Below, piece after piece: positions 33,745 through 49,777 of a stretch of DNA of 64,000 nucleotides (its first letter is position 1; each line of letters opens with the position of its first letter). Both the position numbers and the translations under genes were made by a program. Below the pieces are notes generated by a model. That model was not told the DNA's origin. It saw nothing but the letters and a program-made list of their open reading frames with translations, and searched no databases. This stretch comes from an uncultured Archangium sp. Lineage in GTDB: Bacteria > Myxococcota > Myxococcia > Myxococcales > Myxococcaceae. The stretch spans positions 1 through 64,000 of the forward strand of contig CAIVGN010000107.1 in assembly GCA_903905455.1 (NCBI GenBank), given 5' to 3'.

Positions 33745-34014
33745 ATGCGCCGCGCTTCGATGCTCAGCCGGTTGGCCCTCGCGCTGCTCGCGCTGTGGGG
33801 CTTCGTCGCCCCGCTGGCGCCCGAGCGCGATCGCGTGGCGCAGACCTGCGGGGCGGGCGCCGGCGCGCGGAAACTCGAGGCGCAGCCGGCCGGGGTCCAG
33901 CCGCGGATCACCCTCGCGGCCGTGCCCCGGGGAGTCGCGGTTCCGCCCGCTGCCCGGCCCTTCGAGGTCCAGACCTCCCGCCGCTACCTGCTGCACCGCG
34001 CCTGGCTCCTCTGA
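33745..34014 (+). CDS. Small exported protein, hypothetical
   Basis: The 89-residue frame has a good signal sequence (LSRLALALLALWGFVAPLAP) and a short polar, arginine-rich remainder. It is divergent from the small membrane protein and followed by another tiny membrane protein. The coding call is moderate because the region is GC-rich and frames stay open by chance. Confidence 0.4.
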   Translation: MRRASMLSRLALALLALWGFVAPLAPERDRVAQTCGAGAGARKLEAQPAGVQPRITLAAVPRGVAVPPAARPFEVQTSRRYLLHRAWLL

Positions 34015-34062
34015 GCGGCTGACGAGCCCTCCTCGTCACGTTCCCCTCTGCTGGAGCTCCCC

Positions 34063-34230
34063 ATGATCACCCGTTTCTTCCGCGCCGCCGCGCGCGCGCT
34101 GCTCGTCGGCCTGCGCGCCTTCTTCATCCTGCTGATGCTGGTCATCCCCATCCCCGTCGGGGAGCTGTTCCACCGCATGCTCGTCGGGGGGCGAAGGAGC
34201 CAGGTGTCCCAGGTGAAGAAGGAGGAGTGA
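34063..34230 (+). CDS. Very small membrane protein (55 residues)
   Basis: ATG follows GCTGGAGCTCCCC, a fair ribosome site. One hydrophobic helix (LRAFFILLMLVIPIPVGELF) is flanked by an amphipathic arginine-rich N terminus and a charged tail (QVKKEE). This is typical of small bacterial membrane proteins. Function unknown. Confidence 0.5.
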   Translation: MITRFFRAAARALLVGLRAFFILLMLVIPIPVGELFHRMLVGGRRSQVSQVKKEE

Positions 34231-34267
34231 CTCCCCCTCACGGGGGCGAGGGAGTATGCGTCGGCGC

Positions 34268-34561
34268 ATGAAGACCCCGCTCGACGAGCAGAAGATCGCC
34301 GCGTTCCTTGAGGCCCACCCCGGGTGGCGCGTGGAGAACGGCATGCTGTGCCGCACCTTCGAGGCCCCCACCTTCCTGCGCGCCGTCGACTTCGTGGTCG
34401 ACATCGCCAAGCTCTCCGAGGCGGCGGATCACCACCCGGACATCGACGTGCGCTGGCGCAAGGTGACCCTGCGCTTCGTCACCCACGACGCCGGCAACCG
34501 CATCACCTCGCTCGACGCGCGGCTGGCCGCCGAGTGCTCGCTGGTGTTCGCCGCGCTCTGA
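34268..34561 (+). CDS. phhB: Pterin-4a-carbinolamine dehydratase
   Basis: The 97-residue protein has the signature EAADHHPDIDVRWRKVTL with the catalytic HH pair, which is the whole PCD fold. It dehydrates 4a-hydroxytetrahydropterin formed by aromatic amino acid hydroxylases and also appears in molybdopterin metabolism. No hydroxylase is adjacent. An ATG four codons upstream is possible. It precedes the thioesterase gene by seven bases. Confidence 0.88.
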   Translation: MKTPLDEQKIAAFLEAHPGWRVENGMLCRTFEAPTFLRAVDFVVDIAKLSEAADHHPDIDVRWRKVTLRFVTHDAGNRITSLDARLAAECSLVFAAL

Positions 34562-34568
34562 GCCCGAG

Positions 34569-35339
34569 ATGATCTCCGTACCCGCGGCGACGCTGACCTT
34601 CCCCGTCACCCTGCAGCGCCACGCCTTCGGGCCCCGGCTCGTCTCGCGGGCCGGCGACGTGTGGCGCGCCATGCAGGACGTGGTGGTCGACCAGTCGAGC
34701 TCCGTGGGCTGGACCCCCGAGCGCTACGTCGCGGCGAACGGCATGTTCGTGGTGCGCACCATGACCGTGAAGCACGAACGCGAGGTGCACATCGGCGAGC
34801 CGCTCCACGGCCGCACCTGGCCTTCCCGCGAGCGCCGCCAGATGTTGTTCACCCGCCAGGTGCGGCTCTTCGCGGGGGACGCCCTGGTCGCCGGCGCCAC
34901 GCAGGAATGGGCCTACCTCTCGCGGTCCCTCCAGCCCACCCGCGCCGGGAAGGACCTCTTCGACGCCTTCCGCCTCGAGGAGGGCTTCCCCGAGGTCGAG
35001 CTGCCGTCGTTCGTCGCGGCGCCGGGGCACCCCCTGCACGTCTTCGACTTCACCACCTGGCACGGGTGGATGGACCCCCACGGCCACGTCAACCACGCGG
35101 CCTACGTCGACTACTGCGACGAGGGGGTGGCCCGGCTGGTGGCGTCCGAAGGCCACGATGCACAGGCGCTGGTGCCCGTCGCCGAGTCGGTGCATTTTCG
35201 CGCCGCCATCGGTGCGGGCGAGCTGATCACCGTCGAGACCACCGAGGCCGGCCACGCCCTGGGCGCCCGGGTCTTCCAGCACCGCATTCTCTCGGGCAAC
35301 AAGGTCTGCGCCACGGGCACCACCCTGCGCCGCGGCTGA
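34569..35339 (+). CDS. Acyl-ACP/CoA thioesterase-like double hotdog protein
   Basis: The 256-residue protein contains two hotdog halves. The second carries [19 protein letters not shown] near residue 165, the 4HBT-like active-site loop. The first half has a less conserved [10 protein letters not shown] region. The fold hydrolyses acyl thioesters and is seen in acyl-ACP thioesterases and 4-hydroxybenzoyl-CoA-type enzymes. Substrate is unknown. It is co-directional with phhB. Confidence 0.7.
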   Translation: MISVPAATLTFPVTLQRHAFGPRLVSRAGDVWRAMQDVVVDQSSSVGWTPERYVAANGMFVVRTMTVKHEREVHIGEPLHGRTWPSRERRQMLFTRQVRLFAGDALVAGATQEWAYLSRSLQPTRAGKDLFDAFRLEEGFPEVELPSFVAAPGHPLHVFDFTTWHGWMDPHGHVNHAAYVDYCDEGVARLVASEGHDAQALVPVAESVHFRAAIGAGELITVETTEAGHALGARVFQHRILSGNKVCATGTTLRRG

Positions 35340-35391
35340 GCCCGTCTGCCTTCTGGCGCACCGGGTGGGAGTGGTTCAGTCTGCACACCCC

Positions 35392-36726
35392 ATGCGACGT
35401 CCAGGTCCCGAAGACGCCGGCTTTCGCCGCTCCCACTCCTCTGATTCGTTGCGCGTGGCCGAGCGCAGCAACTCGCAGATGTCCCTGCACTTCAAGGTGC
35501 TGGTCAGCTACGTGCTGCTGTCGGGCACCATCGTCACCGTGCTGTACCTGGGGCAGAACTACGACTGGCCGCTGAAGATCGCCGCCTCGCTCATCGTGAC
35601 CCTGGTGCTCGCCGTGGCGCTGCCGTCGGTGCTGCTGCGCGTGGAGCGCGTGAAGCGGCTCTCGCACACCGCCCACGAGATCTCGTCGGGCGACATCTCG
35701 CGCCGCGTGGCCCTCGCTGACTCGTCGGCCGTGCGCGACGACCTCGATGAGCTCGCCGTGGCCATCGCCATGATGCAGGACAACCTGCGCGAGCTGGTGA
35801 GCTCCATCCAGCACACCGCCGAGTCGGTGGCCGACGCCGCCACCGCCCTCGAGGGCAACGCCGCCGGCGTGGACACCCGCGCCGCCCAGGTCGGCGAGTC
35901 GATGAAGCGCATCGCCCAGGGCGCCGAGGTGCAGAGCGCCCTCGTCACCCGCGCCAGCCGGTCCATCACCGACATGGCCGCCGCGCTCCAGCGCACCACC
36001 GCGTCGGCCGAAGAGTCGACCAAGGCCACTGCCGCCACCTCGGCCGCCGCCGTCGAAGGCAGCACCGCCGCCAGGCTCGCCAGCGAGAAGCTGCGCAAGG
36101 TCTTCGCCCGCGTCGAGGCCGCCAGCCACGAGGTCTTCAAGTTCGGGGAGAAGACCCAGGAGATCTCGAAGATCGTCGACGCCATCACCTCGGTGGCCGC
36201 CCAGACCAACCTGCTGGCCCTCAACGCCACCATCGAGGCCGCCCGCGCCGGCGAGTACGGCCGCGGCTTCGCGGTGGTCGCCGACGAGGTCCGCAAGCTC
36301 GCCGAGTCCTCCGGCAAGTCCGCCGAGGCCATCTCCCGGCTGGCCCGCGACATCTCGCAGCACTCGACCCACGTGCTGGGCGCCATGAAGGAAGGCATCG
36401 AGGAGCTCGCCCAGTCGCGCGAAGACGTCACCACCATCGTGCGCAGCATGGGCAACATCTCCGACTCGGTGCGCAGCGGCGTCGAGAAGGTCTCGCAGAT
36501 TCACCAGTCCGCGCGCGAGCAGCAGGTCGGCTCGGAGGCCATGGTGCAGGCGGTCAATGAGATCTCCGACGTCGCCAGGACCAACCTCCAGGCCACCGAG
36601 GCCGTGAAGCGGGTGATCGAAGAGCAGACCACCGCCGTGCGGCAGATGAAGAACGCGACGGAGGAGCTGACCAACCTGTCGCTGCAGCTGCAGAGCGTGA
36701 TTCGCCGGTTCCGGGTCGGGAACTAG
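35392..36726 (+). CDS. Methyl-accepting chemotaxis protein without a periplasmic sensor domain
   Basis: The 444-residue protein has two adjacent transmembrane helices (about residues 35-75) with almost no loop between them. A HAMP-like segment follows, then the long signalling coiled coil with the CheA/CheW-binding tip ([19 protein letters not shown]). Because it lacks an extracellular domain it may sense the membrane or cytoplasmic state, or signal in a non-flagellar chemosensory system such as gliding-related Frz or Dif pathways. Its stop shares a CTAG palindrome with the convergent gene. Confidence 0.85.
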   Translation: MRRPGPEDAGFRRSHSSDSLRVAERSNSQMSLHFKVLVSYVLLSGTIVTVLYLGQNYDWPLKIAASLIVTLVLAVALPSVLLRVERVKRLSHTAHEISSGDISRRVALADSSAVRDDLDELAVAIAMMQDNLRELVSSIQHTAESVADAATALEGNAAGVDTRAAQVGESMKRIAQGAEVQSALVTRASRSITDMAAALQRTTASAEESTKATAATSAAAVEGSTAARLASEKLRKVFARVEAASHEVFKFGEKTQEISKIVDAITSVAAQTNLLALNATIEAARAGEYGRGFAVVADEVRKLAESSGKSAEAISRLARDISQHSTHVLGAMKEGIEELAQSREDVTTIVRSMGNISDSVRSGVEKVSQIHQSAREQQVGSEAMVQAVNEISDVARTNLQATEAVKRVIEEQTTAVRQMKNATEELTNLSLQLQSVIRRFRVGN

Positions 36727-37181
36727 GACGGCCCCTCACCCTGCCCTCTCCCCGCTCGCAGGGAGAGGGAGGTGGCGCGGGCTGCGCGGATCAGTCGCCA
36801 TGCGCGTGACAACCGCCGCCAGACCAGCCGCCGCGTTCGCCCCCAGGCGGTGAACGTCACCACCAGCAACCCCAGGAGCAACACCGCCACCGCGAGCTCC
36901 GGCTCGTGCGTGAGCAGCCGCGAGCCCGAGACGCCCACCATGGCCACGATGGGCGCCAACACCAGCAACGAGAACCCGAAGCCCAGCACCCGCGCCCCGG
37001 TGCCCGGGTTCTCGGCCCGCAGCGCCTTCTGCTCGGCACGGTCCAGCCACTGGGCCCAGGCCTCGGCCTCGCGCTCGAGTTGAACGGCCACCAGCTCGAG
37101 CTGCAGGTCGCTGACGCCCAGCAACTCCAGCTCCCGGAGCCTCGCCTGCAGGCGCTCCAGCTCGGCCCGGGCTTCGCTCAT
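36723..37181 (-). CDS. Coiled-coil membrane protein
   Basis: The 152-residue protein has an N-terminal coiled coil ([16 protein letters not shown]) and two membrane helices (about 67-85 and 95-112, ending [14 protein letters not shown]), with an arginine-rich cytoplasmic part. The last residues ([11 protein letters not shown]) come from a dispersed GC-rich repeat. Its start overlaps the preceding small gene (ATGA). With the Ser/Thr kinase upstream it forms a three-gene operon. Confidence 0.55.
   Translation of the reverse strand: MSEARAELERLQARLRELELLGVSDLQLELVAVQLEREAEAWAQWLDRAEQKALRAENPGTGARVLGFGFSLLVLAPIVAMVGVSGSRLLTHEPELAVAVLLLGLLVVTFTAWGRTRRLVWRRLSRAWRLIRAARATSLSLRAGRGQGEGPS
36730..36770 (+). 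repeat. Dispersed GC-rich repeat, copy 7
   Basis: It runs from ggcccctcaccctgccctc to gcagggagaggga. It encodes the C terminus of the coiled-coil membrane protein and lies between convergent genes. Confidence 0.8.
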
Positions 37182-37492
37182 CGCGTGGCCTCGAAGACCA
37201 GCACGCCCAGGCAGAGCACGAGGCCCGCACCGCCGAGGCTGGCGTCGAAGGCCCAGGCGCCGGTGATGATCAACACGCAGCCCACCGAGAGGAGCACCGT
37301 GCGCGCCGCCGCCCGCTGTGCCGGGTCCCACAGGGGGAGCTGGCCGCGGTGCCGGTGACGCCGGATCACCTCGAGCGTGCGCTGGGCCTCGCGCAGCGCC
37401 TCGTGCCTCGACCCGTCGTCCGCCTCGAGCCACGCCACCCGCTCCCGGGTCTCCTGCAGCGTCGCCTCGAGCGCGTCGTCGTCGGGGGTCAC
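37178..37492 (-). CDS. Small coiled-coil membrane protein
   Basis: The 104-residue protein has a charged coiled-coil head (TRERVAWLEADDGSRHEAL) and two hydrophobic segments near residues 65-100. GTG 37492 follows the kinase stop by three bases, so it is in the kinase operon. It may anchor or modulate the kinase. Family unknown. Confidence 0.55.
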   Translation of the reverse strand: MTPDDDALEATLQETRERVAWLEADDGSRHEALREAQRTLEVIRRHRHRGQLPLWDPAQRAAARTVLLSVGCVLIITGAWAFDASLGGAGLVLCLGVLVFEATR

Positions 37493-37495
37493 GCT

Positions 37496-39220
<1,725 letters not shown>

Positions 39221-39249
39221 GCGGGCCGCGAGCCTAGCCCAGAGGGCCC

Positions 39250-39440
39250 TGTGGGAAGCCCGTGTCGTGTTGGGGAAAACTCGCCGGGATCCTGTCGCCA
39301 GGTGTGGGGAACTCGGAGGACCCTGGCCACCATGTGGGATGCTGGGGAAAACAGGGGGTGTTTCCCACAGGGCTCATTTCAGGAAGGACCTGAAGTCGTT
39401 GGGGAATCTGGCTTACCCACAATTGAGTCGCCTCTACTGC
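39250..39440. other. Intergenic region with repeated TGGGGAA and TGTGGG motifs
   Basis: TGGGGAA begins at 39271, 39343 and 39400, with TGGGGAACTC at 39305. TGTGGG appears at 39250 and 39332, with inverse TTTCCCACA at 39361. The stretch is less GC-rich than its surroundings and sits between a kinase and a divergent lipoprotein gene. It may be a binding region for an unknown regulator. Confidence 0.4.
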
Positions 39441-39483
39441 TTCTACGGCTTGATCAGATGACAGATCCAACAAGCAGAAGCAG

Positions 39484-39499
39484 TGGCACGTGCGCCGCA
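39484..39499 (+). promoter_or_regulatory. Candidate sigma-54 promoter of the cysteine-rich lipoprotein gene
   Basis: TGGCACGTGCGCCGCA keeps GG-N10-GC and all of TGGCACG, with CC in place of TT in the -12 box. It lies 42 bases before the GTG start. Confidence 0.4.
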
Positions 39500-39540
39500 T
39501 TGAAACTCCGACGGGCTCAAAAGAGGGAGACTGACCCGAC

Positions 39541-41736
39541 GTGACTGCCACCCGACCAGCGCTCTGCGCCCTCCTGCTCCTCGCGGTCGTGGGGGGCTGC
39601 AAGCGCGACGACCTCAGCGGGGTGACCGGCGGCCTGCGCTTCGACCCGGCCAACCTCGAGTTCGCGCCCACGTACGCTGACAGGGTCACCAGGCAACGCG
39701 AGGTGTCGGTGGTCAACGAGGGTCGAGCCGCCGTCGAAGTGAGCTGGGCGGGGCTCGCAGGGCCCTTTGAGGCCGATTTACCGGCCTCGCTGCCTCCCGG
39801 GGCGACGACGCTGATCATCCGCCTGACGCCCACCGTCGCCGGCCGCTTTTCGCAACTGGTCGAGGTCCAGGCAGGCACCGGGGGCCCCGCGAGCCTCGCG
39901 CTCGACGCCACGGTGAACGACGTTCCCGCGTGCGCGCCGAGCAACCCTTGCGTTTCCGCGCACTTCAACCTGTCGAGCGAGCAGTGCGAAGAGGAGGCCC
40001 TGGGCGAGGGCACCCCCTGCGACCCGGGCAGCCTGTGCCTGCTCAACGCCCACTGCTCCGCGGGGCGCTGCGTGGGCGAGGCGCGCACGTGCAAGGACGG
40101 CAACCGCTGCACCATCGACGTCTGCTACCCGCTGACCGGCTGTGAGTTCCTCCCGGCGCCGCCGTGCCCCGGTGACGGCCGCTGTCTCGAGGGGGTGTGC
40201 GACCCGGCCAGTGGCTGTGGCCTGCAGCCCAGGCCCGACGGCGTGTCGTGCGGAGGTTCGAACACCGGCTCGTGCACCGCGGTCGACGTGTGCATCGAGG
40301 GGGCGTGCGTCGTCCGGGATCCCCCCGATGGCTACGTGTGCGAAGAGGCCAGCCCCTGCAACGACGAGGGGCGTTGCGTCAGCGACGTCTGCTCGCGGGC
40401 GACCCCGGCGCGCGCGCTGGCGCCGTCCTGGCAACTCGACACCCTGGCCCTGGGCGACGTGGATGCCGGCATCCTCGCGCCGCGGCTGCACGACTTCGTG
40501 CTCGAGGCGACGGGCGAGCTCTCGCTCTCGGGCTTCTTCGACGTGCCCGCAGTGCTGCGGGCGAACTCGTCTGCGGCGGTGACCGCGCCCCTGGGGGCCT
40601 CGCGGCGCTGCATCTTGTGGAACACGCGCTACGTGTGCGCCGACTACCCGGCGAGCCCCAACGGCAAGGTCTCGGCCCTCGAGCTGGGCACCGGCGCCAC
40701 CGCGTGGACCTTCGACATCCGCCTCGCCCGGCCCGACTTCCTCGAGGTGGCCTCGACCATCTTCCTCGCGCGGTTGGTGGTGCAGGGCAGCGATCGCCTC
40801 GCGGCGGTCTTCGAGGCCTACCCGCGCAACGCCGTGGGCGACGCCAACACCACCTGCCGCCGCTACTTCCTCGCCGTCATCGACGCCTCCGGGCGCCTGG
40901 TGCAGGCCCAGCAGGTGACCGACCCGTTGCTCGACGTCTGCAACCACCCGCACCCCTACGGCGTGGCGGCCGACGCGGCGGGCAACCTGTTCATCGCCTT
41001 CTCGCCCACGGTCTCCAACTCCGCGCCGCTGGTGCCCGCGGACACCACGTTGATCATGAGCTACTCGCGCGACGGCGTCTTCCGCTGGAAGCGCCTCAAC
41101 GTCGGCGTGCGCGGCGGCGAGCTCGCGGTGGCCCGGGGCCTGCTCTACGCGGAGTACACCAGCGTGGTGCTCGACGCGGTCAGCGGCCAGCCCACCTTCG
41201 CCCTGCCTTCGGTGCTGGGCCGCGCGGTGGTCTCGCAGTCGCGGCTGATCCCCGCGCCGGTCGAGGACGGCAACACGCTGACGGGCTTCGAGGCCGGGGC
41301 GCTGCAGCTGCGTTGGACGGCGACGCTGCCCGGGCCGTGGCGCTTCTGGTCTGATCAGCTCCGGCTCGCGAAGTGGCAGACCTCGAAGGGGCCGCGCACC
41401 GTGGCGCTGACCTGGGTGAAGGACGAGACCGGGGGCCTGCAGCCGACCTATGGGCTGTATGGGTTCGACGTGCAGGACGGGTCCAGGGCGTTCCTCTGCG
41501 CGGTGGAGCTGCCGGCGCGCACGCCCCCGCAGCTCTTCGAGGTGGCCAACGGCTCGCTGGGGGTGATGAACGGCGCCCTCGACCCCTCCGGGAATCCCGG
41601 CTGCACCAAGTGCGACCCTCCGCTCGCGGGCAGCGCCGGGGCCTTCTTTTCGGTGCCCACCAGCAAGCTCTCGGTGGCCGACGAGCCCTGGGTGGGCACC
41701 TTCGGTGGCGCGGGCCACGATCACCGCGAGAACTGA
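39541..41736 (+). CDS. Large cysteine-rich lipoprotein with an ASH-like domain
   Basis: The 731-residue protein has a signal peptide ending in lipobox VVGGC. An immunoglobulin-like domain (LRFDPANLEFAP, residues about 30-125) of the kind found in ASH/HYDIN-like proteins follows. About 130 residues with many cysteines in C-x(5-8)-C spacing then form disulphide knots. A C-terminal beta-propeller-like region (VSALELGTGATAWTFD and FAVDxxDG-type strands) completes the protein. It is a probable surface protein, with no known function. Confidence 0.6.
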   Translation: MTATRPALCALLLLAVVGGCKRDDLSGVTGGLRFDPANLEFAPTYADRVTRQREVSVVNEGRAAVEVSWAGLAGPFEADLPASLPPGATTLIIRLTPTVAGRFSQLVEVQAGTGGPASLALDATVNDVPACAPSNPCVSAHFNLSSEQCEEEALGEGTPCDPGSLCLLNAHCSAGRCVGEARTCKDGNRCTIDVCYPLTGCEFLPAPPCPGDGRCLEGVCDPASGCGLQPRPDGVSCGGSNTGSCTAVDVCIEGACVVRDPPDGYVCEEASPCNDEGRCVSDVCSRATPARALAPSWQLDTLALGDVDAGILAPRLHDFVLEATGELSLSGFFDVPAVLRANSSAAVTAPLGASRRCILWNTRYVCADYPASPNGKVSALELGTGATAWTFDIRLARPDFLEVASTIFLARLVVQGSDRLAAVFEAYPRNAVGDANTTCRRYFLAVIDASGRLVQAQQVTDPLLDVCNHPHPYGVAADAAGNLFIAFSPTVSNSAPLVPADTTLIMSYSRDGVFRWKRLNVGVRGGELAVARGLLYAEYTSVVLDAVSGQPTFALPSVLGRAVVSQSRLIPAPVEDGNTLTGFEAGALQLRWTATLPGPWRFWSDQLRLAKWQTSKGPRTVALTWVKDETGGLQPTYGLYGFDVQDGSRAFLCAVELPARTPPQLFEVANGSLGVMNGALDPSGNPGCTKCDPPLAGSAGAFFSVPTSKLSVADEPWVGTFGGAGHDHREN

Positions 41737-41745
41737 GCCCGGGCC

Positions 41746-46170
<4,425 letters not shown>

Positions 46171-46182
46171 CGGCGGGGGGCT

Positions 46183-46213
46183 GGGTCACCCGGGGGTGGT
46201 GCGCGGGTGACCC
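46183..46213. promoter_or_regulatory. Inverted repeat between the histidine kinase and purE
   Basis: GGGTCACCCG and CGGGTGACCC form a 10-bp stem with an 11-base loop. It may be an operator for purE or a regulatory hairpin. Confidence 0.45.
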
Positions 46214-46260
46214 GGTGACAGGCCCCGACAGGCGGGCGGGCTGTAGTAGACGTGCGCGCC

Positions 46261-46784
<524 letters not shown>

Positions 46785-46785
<1 letters not shown>

Positions 46786-47927
46786 TGGCGACGGTCGGCA
46801 TCCTCGGAGGCGGGCAGCTGGGCCTGATGCTCGCCGAGTCGCTGGATCGCCTCGGCCAGGGCGTGGTGGTGCTCGAGCCCGACCCCGAGTCGCCGTGTGC
46901 GCAGCGCCGCAGCCACGTCATCGCGGCGAAGCTGACCGACCCCACGGCCCTGGCCGACTTCTTCGCCCGCGTGGACATCGCCACCTTCGACTCCGAGAAC
47001 ACGCCCTCAGGTCCGCTGCAGCCCTACGCGGCGAAGCTCGCCCCCTCGCTGCGCGTGCTCGAGGTGAGCCAGGACCGGGCGAAGGAGAAGACCTTCCTTT
47101 CGACCCACGGCTTCCGCCCCGTCTCGTTCCGCGTGGTGGCCCCGGGGGAGGACGTGCGCGCCGCGGCCCTGTCCTTCGGGCTGCCGTGCATCGCCAAGTC
47201 GGCCCTCGGGGGCTACGACGGCAAGGGCCAGTACCGGCTGCGCACCGAGGGCGACGTCGAGGCCATGCCCCCGCAGGCCCCGGGTGGCTGGGTGCTGGAG
47301 GAGGTGCTGCAGCTCGACTCGGAAGTGTCGTGCCTGGTGGCCCGCGACGAGCGCAGCGCGGTGAGCTTCCCCATCTTCGAGAACCTCCACACCCACCACA
47401 TCCTCGACCTGACGGTGGTGCCCGCGCGCGTGGAGCAGGCGCTGCAGGACGAGGCGCGGCAGGTGGCCGACGGCATCGCCAGCGCGCTGGGCCTCGTGGG
47501 GTTGCTCACGGTGGAGTTCTTCATCGGCACCGGCCGCGACGGGGTGCGCCGGTTGTATGTGAATGAATTGGCGCCGCGGGTGCACAACTCGGGGCACGTG
47601 ACGCGGCAGGCGTGCACCGTGAGCCAGTTCGATGCCCTGGCCCGCATTCTCGCCGGCATCCCGGTGGTGCAGCCCGAGGTGCACCGCGGGGCGTGGTGCA
47701 TGGGGCAGCTGCTGGGGGATGTCTGGTTGGCGCAGGGGCGTGCCGGCGGGGCGCTCGACTTGACCGCCTGGCGCGACTTCCCCGACGTGGTGGATGTGTA
47801 TGTGTATGGAAAGCGCGAGGCCCGGAAGAACCGCAAGATGGGCCACTACGTGGTGCACGCCGACACGCCCGAGCGCGCCATGGAGAGGGCCCTGTCTTTC
47901 CGCGCGGCGCTCACGCACCCGGGGTGA
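46785..47927 (+). CDS. purK: N5-carboxyaminoimidazole ribonucleotide synthase PurK
   Basis: The 380-residue ATP-grasp enzyme starts VGILGGGQLGLMLAESL and keeps SALGGYDGKGQY (the ATP-grasp loop) and NELAPRVHNSGH. It makes N5-CAIR from AIR, ATP and bicarbonate and hands it to PurE. The start overlaps the purE stop (TGATG), which indicates coupling. The gene is convergent with the nos block. Confidence 0.96.
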
Positions 47928-47960
47928 CGGGCCGATGCAAGCAGGGCCCTCGACCACCCC

Positions 47961-48497
47961 TCACCGCAGCAACTTCTTCACCGGCCGCGGCATGCCGATG
48001 CCGCACCCGTGGCCCGGCGTGCAGCCCTTGAGCACCCACAAGGAGATGACCCCGGCGGTCTCGTCGGCGCGGGCCTTCTCGGCCATGCCCAGCGGGGTGC
48101 GACCGGCGGTGGTCTTCGCGTTCACGTCGGCGCCCGCCTCGAGGAAGAGCAGCGCGTAGTCGGCCTGGCGGTGGAAGGCGGCCATGTGCAGCGGGGTGAA
48201 GCCCTCTTCATCCGCGGCCTTCACGTCGGCGCCGGCGGCGAGCAGCACCGCCACGGCCGTGGGGTCGGGGTTGATGGCCGCGAGGTGCAGGGGCGTCGAG
48301 CCCCGCACGTTCTTCACGTTGAGCAGCTCCGGGTGCGAGGCGAGCAGGGCCTGCACCTGCGCGCCGGTGCCCGCCTTGGCGAGGTCGTGGATCTCCAGGT
48401 TCCCCTGGGTGATGCGCTGGGCGGGCATCCGGGCCTCGCTCTGGGCGAGGGCGAGCGTGGCGAACGAGGCGACGAAGAGGGCGAGGGTTCGGGTCAT
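47961..48497 (-). CDS. Exported ankyrin-repeat protein at the end of the nos operon
   Basis: The 178-residue protein has a signal peptide (LALFVASFATLALA) and at least three ankyrin repeats (GSTPLHLAAIN, GFTPLHMAAFHRQ, GRTPLGMAEKA), plus a short Cys/His tail (CTPGHGCGIGM) that could bind copper. Its start overlaps the upstream nosD-like gene by four bases, so it is translated as part of the nos message. Ankyrin repeats mediate protein contacts; a role in assembling or protecting the reductase is inference. Confidence 0.7.
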   Translation of the reverse strand: MTRTLALFVASFATLALAQSEARMPAQRITQGNLEIHDLAKAGTGAQVQALLASHPELLNVKNVRGSTPLHLAAINPDPTAVAVLLAAGADVKAADEEGFTPLHMAAFHRQADYALLFLEAGADVNAKTTAGRTPLGMAEKARADETAGVISLWVLKGCTPGHGCGIGMPRPVKKLLR

Positions 48498-49777
48498 GGG
48501 GCTGTTGGCTCGGGGCAGGACAGGGTGAACGGCAGGCGCGGCCGGGGCGGCGGCGCTTCGCCCACGCGGGGGCGCGGGTCGGACAGCAACAGCTCGGGCG
48601 AAGCGAAGGGCGCGAGGCGCTCGAGGAAGTCGAGCAGCTCGAAGGCCGGCGCGTTGCGGAAGAAGGTGGCCTGCGGCTCTTCCTGCCAGAGCCGGTCGGC
48701 GAAGGTGTACGCCTCGTAGGGGGTGTCGCCGATGCCGTCACCGTCGAGGTCGAAGCCCTCGTAGTCGTCGAAGGCGTTGTCGCGCCACTCGTTGCCCCGG
48801 GCGCTCATCGGCGCGCTCACCGAGACCTGCACCAGGTTGCGCTCGAAGCGGTTGCCGTGGATGAGGTGGCCTCCGTTCTCGCCGTAGAAGTCCATGCCCG
48901 CGAGGTTGTGAGCGAAGCGGTTGCGGGTGAAGGAGATGATGGCGTCGGGCGAGGTCGGCGCGTTCGTCTTGGCGCCCACCGCGCAGTGGATGATCTCGTT
49001 GTCCTCGACGATGGCCTGGCCGCTCTCCTTGAACGAGAGGCCGGTGCCCGACGCGCCGCGCGAGTGCTGCACGGTGTTGCGCCGCAGCACCACGTCGTTC
49101 GAATAGAGCACCGCGATGCCGGTGAGGTTGGCGTCGAGCACGTTGTCTTCGAGGGTGTTGCGCGGGGCGAAGACCAGCTGCAGGCCGTAGCGCCCGGCGC
49201 GGATGCGGTTGCCCGAGACCACGTTGTCGCTCGAGTTGGCCAGGGCCACGTCGCGGGCCGCGAAGACGTCGTTGCCCACCACCCGGTTGCCACGGCCGTT
49301 CCACACCCGCACCGCGTCGCCGCGCAGGCTGTGGTCCTCGTGCTTGGAGGTGATGGTGTTGCCACACACCACGTCGTCCCGGCCCGCCTTCACGAAGACC
49401 CCGAAGAGCACGTCGTCCAGCGTGTTGTGCTCGAGGCGCGCGTGGTTCGCCTCGAGCAGCACCGCGCTGTCCATGGCGTCGTGGCTCGCGCCGCTGCCGG
49501 TGATCCGCAGGCCGCGCAGGGTCACCCCGTCGGCGGTGATGGTGATGACCGTGCCGTGGCCGTTACCGGTCACGGTGGCCGCGCCGTCGCCGTCGAGCAC
49601 CAGGGGCTTGTCGATCAGCAGTGGGCCCGCCCACAGGCCCGGGGGCACGTGGATCACCGCGCCCGGCGCCGCGGCGTCGATGAGCGGCTGCAGCGCGCGG
49701 GTGCTCTGCTCGGGAGGAACCTCGAGGCCCGGCGCCGCTGCGCAACTGGCCAGCAGGAGCAGGGACAGGTGCTTCAC
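48494..49777 (-). CDS. Second NosD-like beta-helix protein
   Basis: The 427-residue protein has a signal peptide with lipobox-like LLLASC and a right-handed beta-helix made of repeated carbohydrate-binding/sugar hydrolysis (CASH/NosD) strands. It ends with the NosD-typical tail near GIGDTPYEAY. It resembles the nosD gene at 53783 in its whole length, including the final block FLERLAPF. GTG 49777 overlaps the nosY stop. A second NosD in one nos operon is unusual and suggests duplication followed by specialisation. Confidence 0.85.
   Translation of the reverse strand: MKHLSLLLLASCAAAPGLEVPPEQSTRALQPLIDAAAPGAVIHVPPGLWAGPLLIDKPLVLDGDGAATVTGNGHGTVITITADGVTLRGLRITGSGASHDAMDSAVLLEANHARLEHNTLDDVLFGVFVKAGRDDVVCGNTITSKHEDHSLRGDAVRVWNGRGNRVVGNDVFAARDVALANSSDNVVSGNRIRAGRYGLQLVFAPRNTLEDNVLDANLTGIAVLYSNDVVLRRNTVQHSRGASGTGLSFKESGQAIVEDNEIIHCAVGAKTNAPTSPDAIISFTRNRFAHNLAGMDFYGENGGHLIHGNRFERNLVQVSVSAPMSARGNEWRDNAFDDYEGFDLDGDGIGDTPYEAYTFADRLWQEEPQATFFRNAPAFELLDFLERLAPFASPELLLSDPRPRVGEAPPPRPRLPFTLSCPEPTAP

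Noticed and set aside
33745-35575. Second frames of 75-300 residues overlapping the small proteins, pterin dehydratase and thioesterase genes
   Set aside because: They are shadow frames in GC-rich coding DNA with no recognisable domains, in conflict with well-supported genes.
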